This document shows positions 57,073-64,000 of a DNA stretch of 64,000 bases, in pieces (positions within the stretch are counted from its first letter, which is position 1; each line of letters starts with the position of its first letter). The translations under genes and the position numbers were made by a program. The stretch covers positions 53,691 to 117,690 of the forward strand of contig NZ_AOIP01000017.1 of the NCBI RefSeq assembly GCF_000337535.1, read 5' to 3'. Source of the DNA: Natrialba aegyptia DSM 13077 (GTDB lineage: Archaea > Halobacteriota > Halobacteria > Halobacteriales > Natrialbaceae). Below the pieces are notes generated by a model. The model worked only from the letters and a program-made list of their open reading frames with translations. It made no database searches and was not told the origin of the DNA.

Positions 57073-59577
57073 TCAGCCGCTGTACTCGCTGCCGATAACC
57101 TCTCGAATCCGCTCGGCCGTCACCGTCCCGACGCCGTCGGCCGCCTGTAACTCCTCTTCGCTGGCGATCATCACGGCTTCGACGGTGCCGAACTCGTCGA
57201 GCAGCGACCGGGCCGTAACCGGGCCGATTTCGGCGATCGAGGCGACGACGTACTCCTGTTGTTCGCCGAGCGTCTTGGACTGTTTCTCGCCGTGAACCGA
57301 TACCTCGCGGTCCGTGAGGTCCTGCTCCCGGCTCGCGATCACCGCGAGCAGTTCGGTCGTCTCGTCCTCGCCTTCGGTGCGAAGCACGCTCGCACCGAAG
57401 TCCACGGCGAGACTCGAGAGTGCTCCCCGTACGGCGTTCGGGTGAATGTCACGCTGATCGTACAGCCCGTCACCTTCGACGACGACGATGGGTCGGGAGT
57501 AATGGCGAGCCATCGCGCCCACCTGCTCGAAGACCGATCGGTCGCCCCCGACGAGCGAATCGACGAAGTCGGCGACGGACTTCCGTTCGACGACGACGCG
57601 ATCCGAGCAGACGTAGTCGCCCACGTCGAGGGTTTCGAGTCGAACCTCGATTTCCTCACGGCGCGAGAGTTCGCGGGCGATGTTGGCGTCCATCTCGCGC
57701 TGGTCGGCGACGATTTCGACGGCGTCGCCCTCGGCCGCGGGTTCGTGGGTTTCGACTGCCGGTGCGGCGTCTCCATCGTCGCCGTCTTCGTCAGGTTCGA
57801 ACTCTCGGAGACCGGGCCGTTCCGAACCCCCCTCGCTTCCACTGGAACCATCGCCGCCTGCACCGGGTTTTCCGCCGCTAGCGTTTACTTTCGCTCCGCT
57901 GTCATCTGTCGTCGTGTGGCTCTCGTCATCGCCGCCGAAATCCGCGAGCGACTGCTGGGACTCGTCGAGTTCGTCCTCGATGTCGTCGGTCATCCCCTTC
58001 AGCTCGCGCAGTTCCGATTCCATCTCCTTCTCGCGCCGGCGGGAGATCCAGAAGTAGGCCTCGTCGCGGGTGTCTTCGGCCATGAGCACGACGACGCGGC
58101 CCTCGGACTGGCGACCCGTCCGGCCCTTGCGCTGGATGGACCGAATCGCCGTGGGAACGGGTTCGTAAAACAGGACGAGGTCGACCTCGGGCACGTCTAA
58201 GCCCTCCTCGGCGACTGACGTCGAGACGAGCACCTCGAACTCGCCCGCGCGGAACTCGTCTAAGACTTCCTGTTGTTGTTTCTGGGTCATCCCGTCCGAA
58301 CCCTCGCGGTCGCCCTGGCCGACGAACCGTTTGGCGTCACAGCTCTCTGCGAGAAACTCCGTCAGCGCCTCGGCCGTGTCGCGCGATTCGGTGAACACGA
58401 TCACGCGCTCGCCGTCCTCGATCCCGAGCGTTTCCGCGAGTAGCATCCGGGTCTTTCGGTATTTGGGGTGTAACTCGCTGAAACTCTCGGCCTTCCGCAT
58501 GGCTTCGCGAACGCGCGGGTCCGAGACCATCCGCTGGCTGGCCTTCGACGCCCCCGACGAGCGGGCCTGGTTGCGCTGGCGGTCGAAGTACCGCCGCAGC
58601 GCCTCGACGCTCTGGGTTTCGACGAGCGTGACGGCCTGGCGGAGCTTCATCACCTCCGCGTGGATCGACATCCCCTCGAACCCCTCCGACTGGTCGTTGT
58701 TGATCAACTGCTGCAACTCGGCGCGCATTTTGTTCAGATCCTTCTGGGACTGATCCGGTTGCGTCGACTTCGCAACCCCCAACTCTTTCAGCTTCTCGAG
58801 GCGGTCTTTGATCACCTCGTTTAGGGCGTCCCGAATCTCGAGTACGTCATCGGGCAAGTCGATCCGTTCCCACTCGACCTCGGTGTCGTGGGTGAACTCG
58901 TCGACGTCGGCGTCCTCCTCGGTCATCACCTCGACCTCCTGCAGCCCGAGGTTCTCACAGACCTCGAGGATGGCCTCCTCGTCGCCGCCGGGTGAGGCCG
59001 ACATGCCGGTGACGAGCGGGTCGCGGGCGTCTTCGTGATAGCGCTCGGCGATGTAGTTGTAGGCGTAGTCGCCGGTCGCGCGGTGGCACTCGTCGAACGT
59101 CAGGTGGGTCACGTCGGAAAGCGAGATGCGGCCCCCGACGAGGTCGTTCTCGATCACCTGCGGGGTGGCCATCACGACCGTGGCGTCCGCCCACAGTTCG
59201 GCGCGGTCGTCCGGGCTCACGTCGCCCGTGAAGACGACGATCTCCTCGTTTTCAGAACGCTCTGCGTTCTGATCGCTCGACGAGTTCCGCTCGTCGGTGT
59301 CCGAGATCTGGAGCGCCTCGCGGTAGAAGTCGGCGTGTTGCTGGACGAGGGGTTTCGTCGGTGCGAGCATCAGTGCGGTGCCGCCGACCTCCTCGAGCCG
59401 GCGCGCCGTCACGAGCAGGCTCACGGTGGTCTTTCCCAGCCCGGTCGGAAGGCAGACGAGCGTGTGGTCGTTCGCGGCCGTTCCGGCGAGTTTCAACTGG
59501 TAGAGGCGGCGCTCGAGAAAATTCGGTTCGAGCAAGGGGTGCTCGATCGACGGCGTCTCCTCGTCCTGTGCTGCCAT
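57073..59577 (-). CDS. hef: Hef helicase-nuclease (Mph1/FANCM-XPF-type)
   Basis: An 834-residue protein. The helicase half has Walker A VCLPTGLGKTTVSLLV (~residues 40-55), DECH box LTFDECHRATG and motif VI IQRKGRTGRQSEGRVVVL. A ~90-residue disordered Ser/Gly/Glu linker (~560-630) joins it to the XPF nuclease, whose ERKxxxD motif is VVERKSVADFVDSL (~655-668). A C-terminal helix-hairpin-helix pair follows (IAEIGPVTARSLLDEFG, VGTVTAERIREVIGSEY). Hef processes stalled forks. The start MAAQDEETPSIEHPLLEP is chosen; the 105-codon extension is Arg-rich and unlikely. Confidence 0.94.
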   Translation of the reverse strand: MAAQDEETPSIEHPLLEPNFLERRLYQLKLAGTAANDHTLVCLPTGLGKTTVSLLVTARRLEEVGGTALMLAPTKPLVQQHADFYREALQISDTDERNSSSDQNAERSENEEIVVFTGDVSPDDRAELWADATVVMATPQVIENDLVGGRISLSDVTHLTFDECHRATGDYAYNYIAERYHEDARDPLVTGMSASPGGDEEAILEVCENLGLQEVEVMTEEDADVDEFTHDTEVEWERIDLPDDVLEIRDALNEVIKDRLEKLKELGVAKSTQPDQSQKDLNKMRAELQQLINNDQSEGFEGMSIHAEVMKLRQAVTLVETQSVEALRRYFDRQRNQARSSGASKASQRMVSDPRVREAMRKAESFSELHPKYRKTRMLLAETLGIEDGERVIVFTESRDTAEALTEFLAESCDAKRFVGQGDREGSDGMTQKQQQEVLDEFRAGEFEVLVSTSVAEEGLDVPEVDLVLFYEPVPTAIRSIQRKGRTGRQSEGRVVVLMAEDTRDEAYFWISRRREKEMESELRELKGMTDDIEDELDESQQSLADFGGDDESHTTTDDSGAKVNASGGKPGAGGDGSSGSEGGSERPGLREFEPDEDGDDGDAAPAVETHEPAAEGDAVEIVADQREMDANIARELSRREEIEVRLETLDVGDYVCSDRVVVERKSVADFVDSLVGGDRSVFEQVGAMARHYSRPIVVVEGDGLYDQRDIHPNAVRGALSSLAVDFGASVLRTEGEDETTELLAVIASREQDLTDREVSVHGEKQSKTLGEQQEYVVASIAEIGPVTARSLLDEFGTVEAVMIASEEELQAADGVGTVTAERIREVIGSEYSG
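57827..57848 (-). repeat. ORB-like motif inside the hef linker-coding region
   Basis: On the minus strand GTTCCAGTGGAAGCGAGGGG with two further G has the dyad TTCCA-GTG-GAA and a G-string; only the fourth A of GAAAC is replaced (GAAGC). It sits in the Ser/Gly-rich linker between helicase and nuclease domains. Confidence 0.4.
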
Positions 59578-59753
59578 TGGCGGCCGATTCGATGCGGTTG
59601 CGGTTAAGGATTGAGAAAGCGGGGTGGAAGTAAACGCATCATCTGAATCGACCGTTCTCAGGAGACTATCCCGCTGAACGATAACCTCCGTACACGGCTT
59701 GAGGCCGAACGCCGCCACCCTTTTTGTCCCAGCGCGCCGTAGTCTCCTCCGCA

Positions 59754-59888
59754 ATGTGTCACTGCTTCGCATCCGTCGACGACCTGACCGCCGAGGAACG
59801 GGCGGCCGTCCGCGACGAGCACAGCCTCGATGAACTGCGCGCGGCGTACTCCGAAACTGAACTCGACGAACTCGGCGTCGCGGTCTAA
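59754..59888 (+). CDS. 44-residue small protein with CHC motif
   Basis: MCHCFASVDDLTAEERAAVR begins it, followed by an amphipathic acidic helical remainder ending ETELDELGVAV. The CHC at the N-terminus could bind metal. It diverges from hef. T-rich CCCTTTTTGTCCC ~25-35 bp upstream is a weak promoter candidate. The composition is strongly haloarchaeal and the helix is patterned (DELRAAYSETELDELG), which supports a real gene. Function unknown. Confidence 0.6.
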   Translation: MCHCFASVDDLTAEERAAVRDEHSLDELRAAYSETELDELGVAV

Positions 59889-59952
59889 GCACGTCAACGC
59901 GTACCGAAAACAGCGTGTTGTGCCGTTCCCACGGAGAGCCGGTACTCAGCCG

Positions 59953-60549
59953 TCAAACGAACGTGACGACCAGCCACGCGAGCACGCCCGCGTAGATCGG
60001 AATCGTCAGATTGTCGTCGACGATGTAGTCACCGAACTGCACCGTCACGCCGTCCGCGACCGTCGCCCCGAGCGCCGCCGCGACCACGGCCAGCGGCGTC
60101 TCGTAGAGAAACGGCGTCGCGATGATCGCGCTGACGAGGAACATCGTTCCCAGTACCTTCGGTCCCTTGACCCGCTTTAGCGTGTCGTCCGAAACGGTTC
60201 CGCTGATCGGGTCGCCGAGCGAGAGCATCAACATCGCCGGGAGGGCAATCGCCTGCTGGAAGAGACAGACGACGACCGTCATGCTGAGCATGTAATACCC
60301 GTATCCGGCGAACTGTTCTTGCTCGTACTCGCGAGTCAACGTCTCGTAGAGGCGCTGGTAGACCCACCACTCGAGTTCGAGATGCAATCGCGTGAACTCG
60401 AGGAAGATCGTACCGAGGGCGAGGACCACCATCAGGATGCGAAAGCGCGTCCAGGAGAGGCCGAGGTCGAGCGCGTTCGCGAGCAGATAGAGGGCGACCA
60501 ATCCGGAGCCGCTGGCGTGGACGAGCCGTCGCTTCAATTCGTCGGCCAT
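59953..60549 (-). CDS. Polyprenol/dolichol kinase-like membrane protein
   Basis: A 198-residue protein with about six hydrophobic helices. MADELKRRLVHASGSGLVAL resembles the K-R-K-x-x-H start of the dolichol kinase/SEC59 family. SLGDPISGTVSD matches the CTP-binding D-P-x-S-G loop, and GATVADGVTVQFGDYIVDDN matches the E/D-x-x-D-N ending (typically ...DNLTIP). It would phosphorylate a polyisoprenol with CTP for N-glycosylation carriers. An upstream GTG could add one residue; ATG is preferred. Confidence 0.85.
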   Translation of the reverse strand: MADELKRRLVHASGSGLVALYLLANALDLGLSWTRFRILMVVLALGTIFLEFTRLHLELEWWVYQRLYETLTREYEQEQFAGYGYYMLSMTVVVCLFQQAIALPAMLMLSLGDPISGTVSDDTLKRVKGPKVLGTMFLVSAIIATPFLYETPLAVVAAALGATVADGVTVQFGDYIVDDNLTIPIYAGVLAWLVVTFV

Positions 60550-60651
60550 CACGTCACTCCTCGAAGGTGGTGACCTTCAGTGCGTCGGTTACGTCTGCTG
60601 CAGGTGGTTCTTTGACACGTGGGTCGCCCGCTGTCCGCCGATTCGCTGCTC

Positions 60652-60885
60652 TCAGGTCGTCACGCCCCAGCTAATATGGGCCCACGTTCGCTCGTAGATA
60701 TAATACGTGCCGGTTTTCACGAGGTTCGTTACGAGTCCGATATTCAGTGCCGCACCGACATCGCCGACGACCGCCCAGGCAACGGTGACGGTGATCAGAA
60801 GCATGACCAACCGATAACAGAGCGTCTTGACGAGCGCCCGTTTCTGGGCCTGTATTGCGGGCCGGGAGAGGACGTTCCAGTGCAT
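60652..60885 (-). CDS. DUF2061 family membrane protein
   Basis: A 77-residue protein. KTLCYRLVMLLITVTVAWAV, LNIGLVTNLVKTGTYYIYER and TWAHISWGV are the DUF2061 signature of two membrane helices and a C-terminal W-x-x-I-x-W-G. Function unknown; in some bacteria it is fused to sulfate-assimilation enzymes, but here it stands alone. The ATG giving MHWNVLSRPAIQAQKRAL is chosen; earlier Met codons are in a non-conserved stretch. Confidence 0.88.
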   Translation of the reverse strand: MHWNVLSRPAIQAQKRALVKTLCYRLVMLLITVTVAWAVVGDVGAALNIGLVTNLVKTGTYYIYERTWAHISWGVTT

Positions 60886-61069
60886 ACGCCCGGTTCGTCG
60901 GCCACCCAATAAGTAACGACGATCGGGTACATATTTGCTCGATTGTAACTGGTATTGGTTTCGGGTACGATTCGGATCGACCGGCATCCGTACGGCTCGC
61001 TTTGACTGTGATGGACACGAAGAATGCAGCGCGAACGCGGCCGTCACACAGCGAGTTCAGACGGATTCG

Positions 61070-62917
61070 TTAGCTCTCGTTCTCGCCGTCAAGTTCCTCG
61101 AATGCGAGGTCGCCAGCGCGAAGGTCCGCCATGATCTCCGGCAGTTCCGAAACGGGAAGGCGCTTCTGGGCCGTCGTGTCCCGTTCGCGGACGGTGACGG
61201 TCGTCGCCTCGGCTCGCGGGGAATCCCCGCTCGCAGTATCCGAGGCGCGTTGCGCCTCGCGCTCTTCGAGGGTTTCGTAGTCGACGGTGACGCAGAAGGG
61301 CGTGCCGACCTCGTCCTGGCGGCGGTAGCGCCGACCGATGTTGCCCGAGTCGTCGTAGGTTACCGACAGGCCGGCGTCGCGGAGGTCGGCGACGATGTCG
61401 TTCGCGGTCGCCTCGAGTTCGTCGTCGTTCTGCAGCGGGAAGACGCCGACGAAGGTGGGTGCGACCTCGGGATCCAGTTCGAGGTAGGTGCGGTCCTCGC
61501 CGTCGACTTCGTCCTCGCGGTAGGCGTGGTGGAGGACGGTGTAGACGAGGCGGTCGACGCCGAAGGAGGGTTCGATGACGTGCGGGATGATGTGCTCGCC
61601 GGCCTCGGTCTGTTCTTCGACCGCGAAGCCGGTCTTCTCGGTCGGGAGTTCGTGGCTTTCGCCGTCGAGTTCGATCGTGACGTTGTCGCCCTCGAACGCG
61701 GCCCGGTCGCGTTCCGCGAGGGTTTCGAGTTCGGAGACGACGGCCTGGGCGTCGCCGCCGAACTCCGGGCCCAGGTAGCTCATGTCGGGGTCGACGGTCG
61801 CGCGCTCGACGGTCTTGGGTTCGTCGTACTGCCGGAAGACGGTAAAGCGATCCTCCGAGTGGGCGGCGTGTTTCGAGAGGTCGTAGTCGCCGCGGTCGGA
61901 GAAGCCGGCGAGTTCGATCCAGTTGCCGTCGAGTTCGCCCTCAGCGTCCCAGCAGTCGCTCGCGTAGTGGGCGCGCTCGCCCGCGAGGTGCTGGCGGAAC
62001 CGGAAGCGGTCCATATCGACGCCGACGGCGTCGTACCACCGCTTTGCGACGCCGAGGAAGTACGCGACCCACGGACTCGCGATGACGCCCTCCGCGACGG
62101 CGTCGCCGATGGTCGTCCGAATCTCCTCGCCGTCCTCGACGTTCTGCTCGCTGGCCGGATAGAGGCGCACCTCGACATCGGCGACCGCCGAGAGGTCGGG
62201 TTCGTCGGTTTCGGGGTCGATGAAGAACTCGAGTTCGGCCTGGGTGAACTCGCGGGTGCGGATGATGGATCGGCGGGGACTGATCTCGTTGCGGTAGGCC
62301 CGACCGATCTGGGTGACGCCAAACGGCAGTTGATTGCGCGCGTACTCTTTGAGCCGCGGGAACTCGACGAAGATGCCTTGAGCGGTTTCGGGGCGCAGGT
62401 AGCCGGGTTGGGAGTCGCCGGGGCCGATGTTCGTCGCGAACATGAGGTTGAACGTCTCGACGGCCTGGCCCGCGAGGCCGGCACCGCAGTTCGGACAGAC
62501 GAGTTCGTACTCGGCGATGACCTCCTCGACCTCGGGGATGGGGAGGCTCTCGGCGTCCTCGTACTCGGTGTTGTCCTCGACGATGTGGTCCGCGCGGTGG
62601 CTCTCGCCGCACTCGGCGCACTCGACGAGCATGTCGTCGAAGCCGTCGAGGTGGCCCGAGGCCTCGAAGACCGGTTCGGGCATGATCGTCGGGGCGTCGA
62701 TCTCCATGTTGCCCTCGGCGACGGCGAAACGGTCGCGCCAGGCGTCCTCGACGTTGCCCTTCAGGGCCGCGCCCTGCGGGCCGAACGTGTAGAAGCCGCC
62801 GACGCCGCCGTAGGCACCCGAGGACTGGAAGAAGTAGCCCCGGCGCTTTGCGAGTTCGACGAGTTTCTCGCCGATCGAGTCGTCCGTCTCCGCTGATTCA
62901 GTCTGTTGCTCACTCAT
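61070..62917 (-). CDS. glyS: Glycyl-tRNA synthetase
   Basis: A 615-residue class II synthetase of the archaeal/eukaryotic homodimer type. KLVELAKRRGYFFQSSGAYG, FYTFGPQGAALKGNVEDAWR (motif 1 region), RPETAQGIFVEFPRLKEYAR (motif 2 start), QIGRAYRNEISPRRSIIRTR and VIEPSFGVDRLVYTVLHHAY (motif 3) are complete, with a C-terminal anticodon-binding domain (PTFVGVFPLQNDDELEATAN). Near residue 90 and 155, CAECGE and CPNCG form zinc-binding pairs. It charges tRNA-Gly. It overlaps the preceding CBS gene by 8 bp, so the two are co-transcribed. Confidence 0.96.
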   Translation of the reverse strand: MSEQQTESAETDDSIGEKLVELAKRRGYFFQSSGAYGGVGGFYTFGPQGAALKGNVEDAWRDRFAVAEGNMEIDAPTIMPEPVFEASGHLDGFDDMLVECAECGESHRADHIVEDNTEYEDAESLPIPEVEEVIAEYELVCPNCGAGLAGQAVETFNLMFATNIGPGDSQPGYLRPETAQGIFVEFPRLKEYARNQLPFGVTQIGRAYRNEISPRRSIIRTREFTQAELEFFIDPETDEPDLSAVADVEVRLYPASEQNVEDGEEIRTTIGDAVAEGVIASPWVAYFLGVAKRWYDAVGVDMDRFRFRQHLAGERAHYASDCWDAEGELDGNWIELAGFSDRGDYDLSKHAAHSEDRFTVFRQYDEPKTVERATVDPDMSYLGPEFGGDAQAVVSELETLAERDRAAFEGDNVTIELDGESHELPTEKTGFAVEEQTEAGEHIIPHVIEPSFGVDRLVYTVLHHAYREDEVDGEDRTYLELDPEVAPTFVGVFPLQNDDELEATANDIVADLRDAGLSVTYDDSGNIGRRYRRQDEVGTPFCVTVDYETLEEREAQRASDTASGDSPRAEATTVTVRERDTTAQKRLPVSELPEIMADLRAGDLAFEELDGENES

Positions 62918-63761
62918 ACAGGGCCTCCAGAAGATCGACGTCGCAGACGATGCCGACGAGTTGTTCGCCCGACACCATCGGGATCTGTTCGATGTCGTTG
63001 CTGATCATCTGCTGGGCGGCGTTCTGGATCGACTTCTCCGTCGCGACCGTCACCACGTCGTCGCTCATGAACTCGCGGACCGGTTCGGCGGGGATTTCGA
63101 TGTCCCGCGTCGGGAGGTAGCGGCTGCCGACGGCCTTGATGCCCTCCCAGGACCATTCGGAGTCTTGGTCCGGGAAGTTGTTGCCCGTTTCCTCCTCGCC
63201 CTCGACGATGCGGGCGACTTCGATGATGTCGACTTCGGTGAGGACGCCGCTCATCCGACCGTCGTCGTTTAGCGCGACGGTGTAGGGGACGTTCGCGTAG
63301 GACAGTTCGCGTTCGGCGACCGGCAGCGGCGTGCCCTCGTAGGTCGTGTTGACGTTGTCGCTGGCGTAGTTGCCGACGGTATCGTCGGTTTTCTGATCGC
63401 CGGCCGCGATGGCGTGGATCACGTCCGTCACCGTAACGATGCCCTCGAACTCGCCGTCGACGACCGGGACGCGGCGCGCGCCTTCTTCGACCATCGTACG
63501 GGCGACCTCCTCCAGCGTGGTCTCGCGCGTCGTCGTCGGCACGTCGTCCATCAGCATGACGAGTTGGTCCTCGTCGGGCTGTTCGATCAGCGTATCCCGC
63601 GAGACCAGTCCGCGGTATTCCGGACCGTTATCGGTCGGTTTGACGACCGGAACTGACGAGAACGACTGTTCTTGCAGGTACTCGAGGACGTCCGAACGGG
63701 TGCCTGGCAGGTCGACGGTCACCACGTCCTCACGAGGCGTCATCGCATCGGCTACGTTCAT
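62910..63761 (-). CDS. Four-CBS-domain protein upstream of glyS
   Basis: A 283-residue protein made of four CBS repeats: MNVADAMTPREDVVTVDLPG and SSVPVVKPTDNGPEYRGLVS; RRVPVVDGEFEGIVTVTDVI; PYTVALNDDGRMSGVLTEVD; and FMSDDVVTVATEKSIQNAAQ with GEQLVGIVCDVDLLEALYE. CBS domains bind adenosyl compounds such as AMP, ATP or SAM and report energy state. It precedes glyS with an 8-bp overlap and shares its promoter. Stand-alone CBS proteins of this form are frequent in archaea; a partner is not identified. Confidence 0.9.
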   Translation of the reverse strand: MNVADAMTPREDVVTVDLPGTRSDVLEYLQEQSFSSVPVVKPTDNGPEYRGLVSRDTLIEQPDEDQLVMLMDDVPTTTRETTLEEVARTMVEEGARRVPVVDGEFEGIVTVTDVIHAIAAGDQKTDDTVGNYASDNVNTTYEGTPLPVAERELSYANVPYTVALNDDGRMSGVLTEVDIIEVARIVEGEEETGNNFPDQDSEWSWEGIKAVGSRYLPTRDIEIPAEPVREFMSDDVVTVATEKSIQNAAQQMISNDIEQIPMVSGEQLVGIVCDVDLLEALYE

Positions 63762-63785
63762 GTCCCCACTGTAGGGCGAAAATGA

Positions 63786-63793
63786 GTATAAAC
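63786..63793 (-). promoter_or_regulatory. TATA box of the CBS-glyS operon
   Basis: GTATAAAC (minus strand GTTTATAC) lies 25-32 bp upstream of the CBS-protein ATG, giving a leaderless operon transcript. Confidence 0.6.
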
Positions 63794-63870
63794 CCAGTGT
63801 TTCCTGTGCCTGCACTCGATGCCCAACCGTTGGCCCGCCCACGCGCCGGTTCAGGGGTCCGATTCGACGG

Positions 63871-63880
63871 CCTTATATGT
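63871..63880 (+). promoter_or_regulatory. TATA box of the gene at the right edge
   Basis: CCTTATATGT lies 22-31 bp before an ATG that begins an open frame running off the window. Confidence 0.5.
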
Positions 63881-63901
63881 CCAAGGGTGGGATGTTCTAC
63901 C

Positions 63902-64000
63902 ATGGTGTTGATACTGCCGGACAAAACTATTCACACGTCGATCGCACTCAAACGGTCGTCGCCACAAGCGACGCTCCGTGAGACACGATCGAGTGTTCAC
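63902..64000 (+). CDS. Start of an unidentified protein (3' truncated)
   Basis: The frame begins MVLILPDKTIHTSIALKRSS and stays open to the end of the window (33 codons). The TATA box at the leaderless distance supports it, but composition (Ser/Thr/Arg-rich, few acidic residues) is not typical of a haloarchaeal protein, so it may be spurious. No family is recognisable. Confidence 0.35.
   Translation, partial: MVLILPDKTIHTSIALKRSSPQATLRETRSSVH

Noticed and set aside
60935..62896. 653-codon open frame on the plus strand antisense to glyS
   Set aside because: It is fully covered by a clear glycyl-tRNA synthetase on the other strand; long antisense frames are expected at this GC content. No family motifs.

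Overview
The window is haloarchaeal chromosome (class Halobacteria). The evidence is high GC, strongly acidic proteins, leaderless genes about 25 bp downstream of archaeal TATA boxes, Bat-type HTH regulators, archaeal PolD, Orc1/Cdc6, Hef and Hel308, type 2 isopentenyl-diphosphate isomerase, PurO, and TAT/lipobox exports. The genus cannot be read from sequence alone; tryptophanase and a poly-gamma-glutamate hydrolase would fit a Natrialba/Natrinema-type organism, but this is only a guess.

The centre of interest is a replication origin at about 12.8-13.9 kb. It lies between the divergent oapA-oapB-oapC operon (10.6-12.8 kb, minus strand) and orc1/cdc6 (13.9-15.9 kb, plus strand). It has origin-recognition-box (ORB) repeats with G-strings on both sides of a 150-bp AT-rich, CTAG-rich core. 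Next come a type I signal peptidase and the small subunit of DNA polymerase D, the order expected around the main haloarchaeal origin (oriC1). ORB-like sequences also recur outside the origin: one beside tRNA-Gln at 40.1 kb that is almost identical to an origin box, and weaker ones inside linker-coding parts of orc1, polD small subunit and hef.

Layout. 0-10.6 kb: Bat-type regulator, GNAT, SHOCT membrane protein, Rad3/XPD-type Fe-S helicase, a small-membrane-protein/XRE operon, CPBP protease, DUF1684 protein, a methyltransferase behind a DtxR-like iron box, and two conserved haloarchaeal hypotheticals. 10.6-19.4 kb: origin cluster. 19.5-33.6 kb: TetR, aspartate kinase, tryptophanase, thiamine-binding lipoprotein, MacB-like ABC exporter, second signal peptidase, ribose-5-phosphate isomerase, twin membrane paralogues, IDI-2, a 55-residue histone-fold-like protein and LarB. 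33.7-40.1 kb: small zinc-finger protein, GIY-YIG protein, flavin reductase, phosphohexomutase, CysE, phosphoesterase, PurO, HNH endonuclease and tRNA-Gln(CUG). 40.2-51.5 kb: rhodanese lipoprotein, old-yellow-enzyme homologue, cgi121-hel308, CNNM/CBS protein, poly-gamma-glutamate hydrolase, and a ferredoxin / Bat-type regulator / cytochrome P450 group. 51.7-64 kb: malate dehydrogenase, LOG-like protein, GNAT, autoantigen-type zinc ribbon protein, multicopper oxidase, PAP2 protein, Hef, polyprenol-kinase-like protein, DUF2061, glycyl-tRNA synthetase and a four-CBS protein.

Most genes are chromosomal housekeeping genes. DNA replication and repair is over-represented: Orc1, Oap proteins, PolD small subunit, Rad3-like helicase, Hel308 and Hef. 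Short tandem repeats (7, 14, 18 and 20 bp units) are scattered in the intergenic gaps. No CRISPR array, rRNA operon, insertion sequence or complete mobile element is visible.
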